In this document: in pieces, positions 28,901-36,831 of the stretch | Numbering within the stretch: the stretch's first letter is position 1 | Layout: every line of letters begins with the position of its first letter | The notes under the pieces: model-generated | Databases searched by the model: none | Told to the model about the DNA's origin: nothing | The model's input: only the letters and a program-made list of their open reading frames with translations | Translations under genes and position numbers: made by a program | Assembly (NCBI GenBank): GCA_022072445.1 | Contig: JAJVHV010000023.1 | Span: 80,491-144,490, forward strand | DNA from: Phycisphaerae bacterium | Lineage (GTDB): Bacteria > Planctomycetota > Phycisphaerae > UBA1845 > Fen-1342 | Reading direction: 5' to 3' | Length of the DNA stretch: 64,000 bases

Positions 28901-29218
28901 GTTCGGCGGCAGCAGAGCCGGTGGCGCTTCCTCGCGCGCCACGACGCCGCCCGCGTTCACCCGCACCATCGGGCCGGCGGCAGCCGGCTGCGGCTCGGGC
29001 GGCTCAGACGCCCGGCCTGCCTGCAGTGCACCCGGCCACTGAAAAGTCGGCAGCACCACTGGCGCGAGAAACCAGAGTAGGACAAGCAGCCACAGCGAAT
29101 GCCGCGTCGCGGGGCGCCGGGCGATCCATCGGCAGGCGAGCGCGACGAGCACGGTCAGCGGGACGACGGCCAGCGCATTACGCCATAGCAGGTCCGTCGT
29201 GAGCGAAGCCCAGGTCAT
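25940..29218 (-). CDS. BlaR1-like M56 sensor metallopeptidase with coiled-coil tail
   Basis: 1092 residues. Two N-terminal TM helices (about 10-58), a low-complexity loop, a further TM near 325-345, then the M56 zinc motif SHELAHLRRRDHW with H417-E418-x-x-H421, and ELCCDAWVMW typical of BlaR1/MecR1. A TM helix near 525-545 follows. Instead of the penicillin-binding sensor domain of BlaR1 it has a Gly/Pro/Met-rich segment, a long Glu/Arg/Ala coiled coil (about 820-940) and an acidic tail. It begins 15 bp after blaI. By analogy it senses an envelope signal and cleaves the BlaI repressor. Confidence 0.88.
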   Translation of the reverse strand: MTWASLTTDLLWRNALAVVPLTVLVALACRWIARRPATRHSLWLLVLLWFLAPVVLPTFQWPGALQAGRASEPPEPQPAAAGPMVRVNAGGVVAREEAPPALLPPNAAARDVPRHSGASLAAAIPEPRLPPDVWVPGEPAAGTSAPAGAARGGGASSGSYSRSARTERHVLAPAPSSGGHDSHEIAPTAAYVWQREAREPSSAVGPPAWLARAFPRLTPREVMRSTPARRRETPETPLLSSSAEAVAATQRDLERVETLVASSAAAARAEPDVDAGRRGSATMRGVSDEWRSLRAALAQFADHWLTALVGVRDAIGRLPALPPAVWCVGLGAVGLAVLIQLASFRRILKTAQRGSAETRRLVADVSRAMGLSAAPEVWMVRRRVPPMIWSGRPVRLILPSGLWDSMDELSRRAIVSHELAHLRRRDHWVRWVELLALSLFWWHPVLWMVRWRLHEEAELCCDAWVMWLLPQGRRSYAEALLRTKDYLSRPAGGLPELAIGMTSGRARRFARRLTMVMTQNTRPGSSIAGMALAIGLMGAAWIVTPAWATGDDDKCKSTAAVAATECAQAAAPVAAQETAAGLPVPINVRRNVSSPPVAMTRRSPVVAVTYAGGGDDVEQRLSRVERRLEEIAERLERMTGQTSWGVFGGAGGGAGLRPGRAARSAPQPTPPFGPFGGMAPGAPTTPAPPAAPMFGRTPYPGAAPRGGGMAPGGPAIAVPEPEGGDGIIVRFYPLPEGKAEALGALMVREDVPVRVAPKDDGIEVHATERQHRIFKAFVDMIHPEGRGASAVDEPSSPDVALLPQAVIAAPTREALELMAERQRDHSHEMENQARDVQREMEKLQREVGKLNERAARMFERANSARERDEDAARAQADTLEARAREMEEHARALEQRAAELERAAEDFERRADAMEADADTIEGAARSLRGDSEADAELAYANALLAAQSFQLSQEAGGLEALRAAELAQSWEADTAATRAMLEAYRCRADDETQKALLDAFRAGQDEVSKDSIAALLRSVEQGGNTDQLRALLQASRGDDPQASATILRLLAEAAARAGGDHAADSADGDDSDDADGEEQPEKSESTDTEVR

Positions 29219-29233
29219 TCCCCGTCACTCCAA

Positions 29234-29641
29234 TCAGGGGTTGGTACGTTTGGTCCTGGAATCCAGCCGGTCAATCAGTTTCTGTAACTCGCCCAGTTCG
29301 TCGGGTGTGAGCGTTTCGGAGCGCACGAGCTGAAGCACGAGCGGGCCCGCCGCTCCGTCGTAGAGCTGTGTGAGCAGGCTCCGCAGCCGCGAGCGGCTGA
29401 CCCGCTCGCGCGAGACCGTCGCGCGGTAGACGTACGCCAGGTCCCTGCGGTCGCTCTTGGCGACGCCCTTCTGCTCCAGGCGCGTCAGGAACGTCTGCAC
29501 GGTCGTGTACGCGACGTGACGGCCGTGGCTCCGCAGGTAGTCGAGCACCTGCCGAACCGTGGCGCTGCGCAGCTCCCACAGGGCCCGCAGCACTTCGAGC
29601 TCCGCGTCACCCATCTCGTATTCGCGTTCGCGCTCAGCCAT
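29234..29641 (-). CDS. blaI: BlaI/MecI-family transcriptional repressor
   Basis: 135 residues from the ATG at 29641, with AAAGG 5 nt upstream. Winged-helix motifs are clear: LEVLRALWELRSATVRQVLDYL and VAYTTVQTFLTRLEQKGVA, then a dimerisation region with LVRSETLTPDELGELQKLID. It forms a cassette with the M56 protease immediately downstream. No beta-lactamase is nearby, so the controlled genes are probably the envelope operon that follows. Confidence 0.92.
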   Translation of the reverse strand: MAEREREYEMGDAELEVLRALWELRSATVRQVLDYLRSHGRHVAYTTVQTFLTRLEQKGVAKSDRRDLAYVYRATVSRERVSRSRLRSLLTQLYDGAAGPLVLQLVRSETLTPDELGELQKLIDRLDSRTKRTNP

Positions 29642-29681
29642 CGCAACCTTTCGCAGACCCGCCACGCGGCCCGGTACCCGA

Positions 29682-29724
29682 CCTACTACTTATGTCGGAG
29701 GAATCCTACTACAGTATTCGGAGG
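29682..29724. promoter_or_regulatory. Tandem candidate BlaI operators
   Basis: Two 20-bp direct copies sharing CCTACTAC at the left and CGGAGG at the right occupy 29682-29701 and 29705-29724, 41 bp upstream of blaI. The second contains the perfect dyad TACT-AC-AGTA (29707-29716) with a TACA/TGTA core like known BlaI/MecI operators. The patch is AT-rich, as expected for a promoter. Confidence 0.6.
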
Positions 29725-29734
29725 TCGTCAAGAA

Positions 29735-29975
29735 AAATTCGCGGATTTCCCCGCGCTCCCCGCACTTCTTGCCCGCCAAGCCCCCACCGCGGATAATGCC
29801 ACGTGGCGTGCGCGTAGCGTAGGCCGTGGCCACGCGGAAAAGCGAATGTTCACCGTAGCGTCGGCCCTCCGTGGCCACGCGGAATAGCGCACGACGAGTA
29901 GCGAATGACGAGTAGCGAATGACCGATCCGGCATTGCAGTTCAATTCGCTACTCTTAACTCGCTCTTCGCTATTC
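29735..29975. repeat. Dispersed short repeats before tRNA-Met
   Basis: Two imperfect copies of a GCGTAGGCCGTGGCCACGCGGAA-like motif (about 29815-29885) match the 34-bp array at 15.8 kb. They are followed by runs of GAGTAGCGAATGAC and, on the other strand, GAATAGCGAAGAGCGAGTT. Similar runs occur at about 9588-9622 and 59490-59515. No gene is supported between 29725 and 29981. Confidence 0.6.
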
Positions 29976-29981
29976 ACCGTC

Positions 29982-30056
29982 GGTGGCGTAGCTCAGCTGG
30001 TTTAGAGCATGGGATTCATAACCCCAAGGTCGTCGGTTCGAGTCCGACCGCCACCA
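29982..30056 (+). tRNA. tRNA-Met (CAT), elongator type
   Basis: A 75-nt cloverleaf. The acceptor GGTGGCG pairs with CGCCACC, the D-arm is GCTC/GAGC, the anticodon loop TTCATAA reads CAT, and the T-arm GTCGG/CCGAC has loop TTCGAGT. CCA is not encoded. The paired 1-72 base pair argues against an initiator. One A-C mismatch closes the anticodon loop. A lysidine-modified tRNA-Ile(CAT) cannot be excluded by eye. Confidence 0.92.
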
Positions 30057-30120
30057 TTCTGAGGGTTCAGGGATTGACTCTCCGCACGAGCGCGTGGCGG
30101 GGAGTGCGGCCGGCCTGCAT

Positions 30121-31371
30121 TCACTCTACATTGCCGTCGCCGTGGGTCAGCACCCACCGCGCCATCGCCTCGCCCGCCACCCGATGCCCAAGCTCCGAAT
30201 AGTGGTCGTCGCCGATCGCGCCGAAGTCGTGCCGCCGGCCCGTCCTGCGAACTTCGGCGGCCAGCGCCGCGGTCAGGTCGATGTAAGGAACTTCAAGTCT
30301 CGCGCTGATCGGCCCGAACCAGTCAACGCCCATCTCCCAGATTCGCTCGTTCATGCAGTACGGGTCGCTCTCGGGCGGCGCCGCGACGAACGTCTCGCCG
30401 GCGTATGCCGCCCGCAGCGCCGGGTTCTCGCCGCAGTAGACCAGCAGTAGTCGAGAGCCCGCGCCGCGGCACAGGTCGCGCATCAGGCGCAGAACATCTT
30501 CCGCGTGCTTCCAGCTCCGCTTCCAGCGCTCTTCGACGCTCAGACCCGAGCCCATCAGCAGCAGGCCGGCCCGCTCATGCCGCAGGAAAACGGGGTGCCG
30601 CAGGTCGCGCACGCCGCCATCCCGGTCGAAAAGTGCGTGCTGCACGTTGACGAACCGCACGATGGCGGACGCATACGCGACCCGCCGCAGCAGCGGCGGC
30701 TCGAACGGCGCCGCCAGCAGAACGTGCGGAGCGCCATCCGCGTCGACGTGCACCGTGTTCAGCGCCGTTGTCCGCGGAACCAGAAACGGCGAGCTGTCGT
30801 AGACGTCGTTGGGAACCAGCAGGACGATCACAACGTCGGGCCGGTAGTCGAGCACGTAGTGCCGCAGCGTCAGGTAATACTGCGCCAGACCGAAGCCGGA
30901 GCAGCCGAAAGCGTACCACTCCGCCGCGTGACCGGCCGCAACCATGGCGCGCTGCCCCACCATCGACATCGCGTCGTTCGCGTCCACCTGCAGGGCCTCG
31001 ACGAACGAATCGCCGATCAGGCACACACGCGCCGTTTCCGGCGAACGCTCGACGGCGTATTCGCGCGGCTGATTCCAACCGCGGCTGTTGAATGCGAACC
31101 GCGCGCTGATCGCGCCGTTCCCGCGGACGAAGCGTCCGGTCTGGTTCGGAGCGGTGCGCGCCCCGATGACCGGATCCCAGAACGAGTTGATGACGTCGGT
31201 GACCGGCAGCAGCGCCCGCAGCAGCACTTCCGCCGCCAACAGCGCTACAGCGGCGCTCAGCCCGATGGCCGCCAGCCCGAACAGCCAGCGGCGCCCGTGT
31301 GGCAAGCGCACTTTTTGCGCCGTCGGGGCAGACTCGGCAGCCCCCGCCGCAGCCAGCTCGCCCTCCGACAC
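30121..31371 (-). CDS. Membrane-anchored SGNH/GDSL-type hydrolase
   Basis: 416 residues from a GTG at 31371. A short cytoplasmic tail and one TM helix (about 30-52) precede an SGNH-like domain: block I CLIGDSFVEAL with the nucleophile Ser in GDSF, WYAFGCSGFGLAQY, LLVPNDVYD as the block III-like Asn, and C-terminal DDHYSELGH with the Asp/His pair. Such periplasmic hydrolases or acyltransferases often modify exopolysaccharide, as with AlgX/AlgJ. It begins 3 bp after the stop of the polymerase-like gene, so they are co-transcribed and probably act on the same polymer. Confidence 0.82.
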   Translation of the reverse strand: MSEGELAAAGAAESAPTAQKVRLPHGRRWLFGLAAIGLSAAVALLAAEVLLRALLPVTDVINSFWDPVIGARTAPNQTGRFVRGNGAISARFAFNSRGWNQPREYAVERSPETARVCLIGDSFVEALQVDANDAMSMVGQRAMVAAGHAAEWYAFGCSGFGLAQYYLTLRHYVLDYRPDVVIVLLVPNDVYDSSPFLVPRTTALNTVHVDADGAPHVLLAAPFEPPLLRRVAYASAIVRFVNVQHALFDRDGGVRDLRHPVFLRHERAGLLLMGSGLSVEERWKRSWKHAEDVLRLMRDLCRGAGSRLLLVYCGENPALRAAYAGETFVAAPPESDPYCMNERIWEMGVDWFGPISARLEVPYIDLTAALAAEVRRTGRRHDFGAIGDDHYSELGHRVAGEAMARWVLTHGDGNVE

Positions 31372-31374
31372 CGA

Positions 31375-32937
31375 TTACGCCACCGCGGGCGTCGCCGCCG
31401 CGGGCGCCGGCAATGGGCGGCCACTGGCGTCCGACCGCCATATCTTGAGCACTTCAGCCCGCCCGCCTAGAAACAGCCGGATCCCGAAGAGCAGCGCGAA
31501 TGACCACACCACCGGCTTGGCGAAGACGTGCGAATCGTTCCGCACCCAGTTCGCCAGACCCGCCGTCCAGATCACGAACAGCAGCATCCGGAACGGGTTG
31601 CGCTGATAGTACGCCCGGTCGAACATCCGCCGCGTGATCCAGCCCAGCAATCCCATCACCAGCGGCGGCCCGAGCAAGCCGAAGTTCATGTACGCTTCCG
31701 CAATGATCGAGAAACCGAAGCCGTGTCCGCGGCGGTCGGCCTTCGGCTCGGTGGTCATCATCAGCCAGCGCGACGGCGGGACACGAACGAACACGCCGCC
31801 CTCGGCTGAACCAACGTTGGGAACGGTTCGCAGGACGGCGTCGAGATAAGTCGATCCGAGGAAGTAGGGCACCTTGGACGGCACGACGCCGACCGTGCGG
31901 TACACGGTCTTGATCGTTCCGCCGGCCTCGACCAGCGAGCTGAGCGGGCCGATCTCCTCTTTCTGCTGCACCAGAGCGTCCTGCACGCGAGAAATCGACT
32001 TTTCGTTCAGATTGCGGATGACGCGCCCGGCGCTCATCACCACCGACCCGATCAGCGCGATGACGATCACGGTCGCCATCTTCATGTGCCTGCCGAGGAA
32101 CGTGTACGAGATCAGGACCGCGATCACCGACATCACGATCACGTTCCGGTGTCCGGCGATCATGATGAAGGCGTAAAAACCGAGCACGGCGACGCGCTCG
32201 ACCGTGCCCTTGATCCACGTGCCGTGCAGCGCGGCGCTGTAGGTCGCGTGGATCATGATGCCGACCTGGCAGAACATGATGCCCGCAAACCAGGTGCGCT
32301 CGTCGACCGTCTCGCCGCGGAATTTCTGGAAGTTGTACTGCCCGCTGGCCAGCTCGCGCAGCCCGATCTGCGTGGCGCCGAAGTAGAAAATCAGCAGCGC
32401 GCCGGCCAGAAAGAAGAACCGCGCCACCAGCATCCACACGTCGCTGTATTCCGCCGTGTTCACCGGCTTGAGCATGTAGGCCGTCGGCCTTTTGGGGAGG
32501 ATGTTGTAGCCGATCAGAAACGACACCACGCCCGACGTGACCAGCACCAGCGAAGGATTCACAAAGGCGTAGCCCCACCACCACCAGCTCGGGAAGTGCA
32601 CCTGCCCCATCGACGCCAGCAGCACCGCGGGATAGTGGAACGCGATCAGCATGCCGACCACGATCAGATCGGGCGCCAGGAAATTCGCCCGCTCGCGCCG
32701 TCCGATCAGGGCGCAAAAATAGACCACCACCACTCCGCCGGCCAGCAGCGAGAAACCCATCACGACCTGGGGCGCGTACCCGCTGCCGAAAATGAAACTG
32801 CACGCCAGCAGAATCGCTTCCAGCGCGCAGAGCAGCACGAGCATGCCGCCCATCGCCGGCGAGTTCGCCGTCGCCCGCAACGGGACTGCCTGAAGACGGC
32901 CCGCCGGCCCGATGCTTGGCACCACGTATTGCGTCAC
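31375..32937 (-). CDS. Polytopic membrane protein, O-antigen polymerase-like
   Basis: 520 residues with about 11-12 predicted TM helices (for example MLVLLCALEAILLACSF and VWMLVARFFFLAGALLIFYF) and a large loop near residues 330-400. The layout, including GHRNVIVMSVIAVLISY and the C-terminal FGFSIIAEAYMNFGLLGP, matches Wzy/O-antigen ligase-type polymerases, where AEAYxNFGxxG is commonly seen. It is first in a two-gene operon with the SGNH hydrolase. The substrate polymer is unknown and no glycosyltransferases lie beside it. Confidence 0.78.
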   Translation of the reverse strand: MTQYVVPSIGPAGRLQAVPLRATANSPAMGGMLVLLCALEAILLACSFIFGSGYAPQVVMGFSLLAGGVVVVYFCALIGRRERANFLAPDLIVVGMLIAFHYPAVLLASMGQVHFPSWWWWGYAFVNPSLVLVTSGVVSFLIGYNILPKRPTAYMLKPVNTAEYSDVWMLVARFFFLAGALLIFYFGATQIGLRELASGQYNFQKFRGETVDERTWFAGIMFCQVGIMIHATYSAALHGTWIKGTVERVAVLGFYAFIMIAGHRNVIVMSVIAVLISYTFLGRHMKMATVIVIALIGSVVMSAGRVIRNLNEKSISRVQDALVQQKEEIGPLSSLVEAGGTIKTVYRTVGVVPSKVPYFLGSTYLDAVLRTVPNVGSAEGGVFVRVPPSRWLMMTTEPKADRRGHGFGFSIIAEAYMNFGLLGPPLVMGLLGWITRRMFDRAYYQRNPFRMLLFVIWTAGLANWVRNDSHVFAKPVVWSFALLFGIRLFLGGRAEVLKIWRSDASGRPLPAPAAATPAVA

Positions 32938-33189
32938 GCTCGAGAAACTCCGCTTGTCGGCCGTCGAACTCGCCCGCGCACGACGCCAGCGCGGAATTAT
33001 AACACCCGGCCCGCGCCGGCAAAACCCGAGCCGAACGCGGTTGATGTGAACATTATCGGCATGCCGCCGCTCCGATCACCAGCACGCCGACCCGCGGAAT
33101 CCTCTGGCCGAGGCCCCCCGCCGGATGCTATGATCGGACCTGACGTACCGATCGTGCTCTCACGCCAAAACCATCCGCAAAGGTGCAAT

Positions 33190-34701
33190 ATGTCCTACCG
33201 AATTACGATCCACGTCGTCAGCGTGTTCGTCGCCGGTCTCACGCTTGCCGCGCACGCGCAGGTTCAGGTCGGCCCGCAGTCGCGCGTCGATGTGACCGGT
33301 GCCGGACCCGCCAACGAAACCACCATCTCCGTCCACGGCAACAGCCCGCTCGAGGTCCTCGCCGGTGCCAACGACTACGGGCGCGGCGGAGACGTCAAAG
33401 TCGGATTCGGCATCTCGCTCAACGGCGGTACTACCTATGTCGATGGCGCGCTGGTTCCGCCACCGCCGCAGAACACGTACGACGCGCACGGCGACCCGAT
33501 GACCTGCTGGGACCCGGCGACGGGCGATTTCTGGATGGGCGGCATCGTCTTCAATCGCAACTTCGTCGAGAACGGTATCTACGTCGCGCGGAAGCCGGCC
33601 GGGGCAACCAGCTTCAATCCGGCGGTGGTGGTGACCAACAATCCGACGGGCGCAGTCTTCGACGATAAGTGCCTGATCGCCGCCGGCCCGACCACGTCCG
33701 GCAGCGGAACCATGTTGTATGTGACGTTCACGCGGTTCGGCGCCACGACCAACATTCACGTCAGCCGCTCAGCAACGCTGGGCGCGAGCTGGTTGGCGCC
33801 GGTCGATACCGGCTTCAGCGGGCAGGGTTCGGCGCCGGTCGTGCTCTCGAACGGAACGCTGGTCATCGCCTACTGGAACTTCGGCAGCGAGATTCGCGTC
33901 CTGCGCTCGACCAATGGCGGCGTGTCTTTCTCGTCAGCGGCCGTGTCGGGCGTGATCGGAGTGCCCGACGGCGGCGAAATCCCCGGCGCCTTCCGTACGC
34001 CCGAGCTGCCCGGCATTGCCGTCGACCCGAGCAACGACACCATTTACGTCGCTTACTCAGCGGAGAAGACATCGGGCTCGACCAACGTCGACGTACGCAT
34101 CGCCCGCAGCACCGACGGCGGTCTGACGTTTCCGACGGTCGTCGCGCTTCCCGACCCGGCCATCCGGCCGACCGCCGACCAGTTCTTCCCGTGGGTCGCG
34201 GTCGACGCGCTTGGCGGCGTCAACGTGCTCTACTACGACACGCGCCACACCGCCCAGTCGGACGGTGCGTCGCCCGCCTTTCTCGACGCCTACTACACGC
34301 GCATCACCGGCTTCGGCACGGGCTCGCAGGTGCTCGAAGAGCATCGCCTGACCAGCGTCTCCTTCAACACCGGCACCGACTTCGGCGACGGGTTCATCGG
34401 CGACTACCAGCAGATCGCCGCCGCCAGCGTCGCGGTCTATCCCTGCTACATGAGCACGCACGAGGGCCATCAGCACTACTACACGCACAAGATCATCGTC
34501 GGGAATTTGCCGGGCGACATGAATTGCGACCTCGTCGTCGACGGCTTCGACGTCGACGGCTTCGTCCTGGCACTCACCGACCCGGCCGCCTACAACTCCA
34601 CCTACCCCGATTGCGACATCCAGAACGGCGACACGAACGGCGACGGTTCGGTCAACGGCTTCGACGTTGACAGCTTCGTCGATCTGCTGACGGGGCCGTA
34701 G
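33190..34701 (+). CDS. Secreted sialidase/BNR-like propeller protein with dockerin-like repeats
   Basis: 503 residues from the ATG at 33190, with AAAGG 6 nt upstream; the frame extends further upstream but that part is antisense to the polymerase gene. Signal peptide 1-23 (AHA-Q). The middle has repeated S.DGG..F and SRSATLGASW Asp-box-like strands typical of six-bladed sialidase/BNR propellers. Residues about 445-503 hold two EF-like Ca-binding loops, NCDLVVDGFDVDGFV and DTNGDGSVNGFDVDSFV, as in planctomycete dockerin-like tails. Catalytic sialidase Arg/Asp residues were not verified. Confidence 0.88.
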   Translation: MSYRITIHVVSVFVAGLTLAAHAQVQVGPQSRVDVTGAGPANETTISVHGNSPLEVLAGANDYGRGGDVKVGFGISLNGGTTYVDGALVPPPPQNTYDAHGDPMTCWDPATGDFWMGGIVFNRNFVENGIYVARKPAGATSFNPAVVVTNNPTGAVFDDKCLIAAGPTTSGSGTMLYVTFTRFGATTNIHVSRSATLGASWLAPVDTGFSGQGSAPVVLSNGTLVIAYWNFGSEIRVLRSTNGGVSFSSAAVSGVIGVPDGGEIPGAFRTPELPGIAVDPSNDTIYVAYSAEKTSGSTNVDVRIARSTDGGLTFPTVVALPDPAIRPTADQFFPWVAVDALGGVNVLYYDTRHTAQSDGASPAFLDAYYTRITGFGTGSQVLEEHRLTSVSFNTGTDFGDGFIGDYQQIAAASVAVYPCYMSTHEGHQHYYTHKIIVGNLPGDMNCDLVVDGFDVDGFVLALTDPAAYNSTYPDCDIQNGDTNGDGSVNGFDVDSFVDLLTGP

Positions 34702-34703
34702 GA

Positions 34704-34786
34704 GGGTTCGGGGTCCAGGATTCAGGGTTCAGGATTCAGGATTCAGGGTCCAGGATTCAGGGTTCAGGATTCAGGGTTCAGGGTCT
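34704..34786. repeat. Heptanucleotide tandem repeat
   Basis: Eleven consecutive 7-mers of the types GGGTTCA, GGATTCA and GGGTCCA, immediately after a stop codon. A single copy of the motif (GGGTTCAGGGATT) also follows tRNA-Met at 30062. Confidence 0.9.
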
Positions 34787-34959
34787 AACCCCAATCTGGG
34801 GAGCATCGGCGTCCCGCCGGTGCGAACGCCGTGCTCGTGCTGGCCAGAGGCCGCTGCCGATGCCCCCATGCGTCGGCAGTTTCCTCCCGCAGAGCGGCGT
34901 GCTAACATTGAGTACTGCCCGCCGCGATGGCGCGCCCAACCAGCCCCGGACGTCCGAAT

Positions 34960-36831
34960 ATGTTCCCTCGCCGGCCCGACCGTACTGACGACCCTCGCCG
35001 TCACCAGCGCGCCGCGTTGTTCGCCGTCGTCGCGGCGCTGCTCTGCGCCGGCTGCTCCGATTTCAGGGAGAAATGGGACGCGTTTTTCAAGCCGCGCGTC
35101 GAAGAGGCCCCGCCCAGACCGGTTCAGACGCCAACCGCGGCGCTGGCCGGCACCATCGGCGAGCTCACGGCGCTGTCGGGCATGGGCGGCTTGCAGGTTC
35201 GCGGCATCGGGTTGGTCATCGGCCTGGGCGATCGCGGCACGACGCAGGTCAGCGGGCCAGTCCGCGAATACCTGATCGACGAGCTGACCAAACAGGTGCG
35301 CGTCCAGCTCGATCGAAAAAGCCGCGAGGCGTTCTCGCCCCAGAAAATGATCGATTCACCCGACACGGCGGTGGTCGAGGTCTTCGGCGTCATTCCGGCC
35401 GGCGCGACCAAGGGGGCGGCGTTTGACGTTTCGGTCGTTGCCTACCCGGGCACGCAGACGACCTCGCTCGAGGGCGGCGTGCTGTGGCCGTGTGAGCTTC
35501 GGATCGTCGACGTCTCGTACAAGGGCGACAAGTTGCTGGCCGGCCGCGCCGTGGCCCGCGCCGCCGGCCCGATCTTCACCAACCCCTTCGCCGCCGGCGC
35601 CGCCCCGACGGTCACCGACCCGCGCCGCGGCACCGTGCTGGGCGGAGGCCGCACGAGTGAGCCGCGCAACATGCGGATGGTGCTGGCCAACGCATCGTAC
35701 GTCACCGCGCGGCAGATCGAGCAACGGATCAACGAGCGCTTCGGCAACTCACCGAAAATCGCTGAAGCAATGAGCCAGAGCTACGTCGAAGTCCGCACTC
35801 CCGACGCCTACGCGGACGATCCCGTGCACTTCGCCCGGCTCGCCTCGCACCTCTACCTGCGCAATGACGGCGCGCTTCTCGAGCGCCGCCTCGGCGACCT
35901 GCACGCCGTAGCCGAGCGCGACGACACCGCGTTGGAGAACGTCTCGCTCGCCTGGGAGGGCATGGGACGCCTTGCCATCCCGCGTATCCAGCCGCTCTAC
36001 ACCTCCGACCGCCCCGACGTCGCCTATCACGCCGCCCGCGCCGGCCTGCGCCTCGGCGACGCCGCCGCGCTCGAGGTGATGATCCGCATCGCCGGCGAAC
36101 CGCGCCACGCATTCCGTCAGAGCGCCGTTCGCGAACTGGGACACTGCCAGTTCCCGCAGGCCTGCACCGCGATCATCCCGTTGCTCGGCGAGACGAACCA
36201 GGAGCTGCGCATCATCGCCTACGAGGCGCTGTTGCAGCAGCGCCACCCCGCCGTGGATTCGACCCGCGTGCCGCACGTGCTCGACCCGCAGCAGACCAAC
36301 TTCTGGCTCGACCAGATCGACGCCGCCGGCGATCCGTTCATCTACGTCCGCCGCAGCGGCACCCCGCGCATCGCGCTCTTCGGCAGCCGCGCCGCGTGCC
36401 GCCTGCCGCTGTTCTACGCGCATCCCGACGGCTCGGTCACGCTCAACGGGCGCGAGCCGGACGGCGACGTGACGTTGTTCTGCCGCACGCGGAAGTCGCA
36501 GCGTCTCTCCGACCCGCTCACGGCCCCGCCGCGCGTCGCCGACCTCGTCTTGGCGATGGCCGAGCCGCCCGTCAAGGACGATGCCGGCCGGACCCGCGGC
36601 CTGGGCCTGGGCTATTCGCAGGTACTGCAGGTGCTCGACGCACTCAGCCACGATGATGCCATCGCCGCCCGGCTCGTCATCGAGCAGAAGAGCATGACCG
36701 AGCTGCTCGGCCCCGACCTGTCGCCCGATCGCCCCGAGGCCGACGCGCCCGCCGAACGCACCGCCGACTCGGGAGCCAGCGGCGACGCACCGCCGCCCGA
36801 GCCGCAGACCGCGGCATCGGGGGGCCGATGA
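34960..36831 (+). CDS. FlgI-like lipoprotein with HEAT-like repeats
   Basis: 623 residues from the ATG at 34960; an ATG at 34927 is equally open and neither has a strong ribosome site. Lipobox LLCAGC follows a hydrophobic stretch. Residues about 75-260 match the P-ring protein FlgI: GIGLVIGLGDRGTTQVSG, AVVEVFGVIPAGATKG, LEGGVLWPCEL, VLANASYVTARQIEQRIN. Then come HEAT-like helical pairs (about 295-410), absent from true FlgI, and a beta-rich end. The stop overlaps the next start (ATGA). A P-ring variant or a repurposed FlgI fold are both possible. Confidence 0.82.
   Translation: MFPRRPDRTDDPRRHQRAALFAVVAALLCAGCSDFREKWDAFFKPRVEEAPPRPVQTPTAALAGTIGELTALSGMGGLQVRGIGLVIGLGDRGTTQVSGPVREYLIDELTKQVRVQLDRKSREAFSPQKMIDSPDTAVVEVFGVIPAGATKGAAFDVSVVAYPGTQTTSLEGGVLWPCELRIVDVSYKGDKLLAGRAVARAAGPIFTNPFAAGAAPTVTDPRRGTVLGGGRTSEPRNMRMVLANASYVTARQIEQRINERFGNSPKIAEAMSQSYVEVRTPDAYADDPVHFARLASHLYLRNDGALLERRLGDLHAVAERDDTALENVSLAWEGMGRLAIPRIQPLYTSDRPDVAYHAARAGLRLGDAAALEVMIRIAGEPRHAFRQSAVRELGHCQFPQACTAIIPLLGETNQELRIIAYEALLQQRHPAVDSTRVPHVLDPQQTNFWLDQIDAAGDPFIYVRRSGTPRIALFGSRAACRLPLFYAHPDGSVTLNGREPDGDVTLFCRTRKSQRLSDPLTAPPRVADLVLAMAEPPVKDDAGRTRGLGLGYSQVLQVLDALSHDDAIAARLVIEQKSMTELLGPDLSPDRPEADAPAERTADSGASGDAPPPEPQTAASGGR

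Noticed and set aside
29234..29641. Beta-lactam resistance cassette
   Set aside because: BlaI and an M56 protease are present, but there is no beta-lactamase or PBP gene and the protease lacks the penicillin-sensing domain.
32086..33189. Upstream in-frame extension of the sialidase-like gene
   Set aside because: It lies antisense to the polymerase gene; the signal peptide and AAAGG site put the start at 33190.
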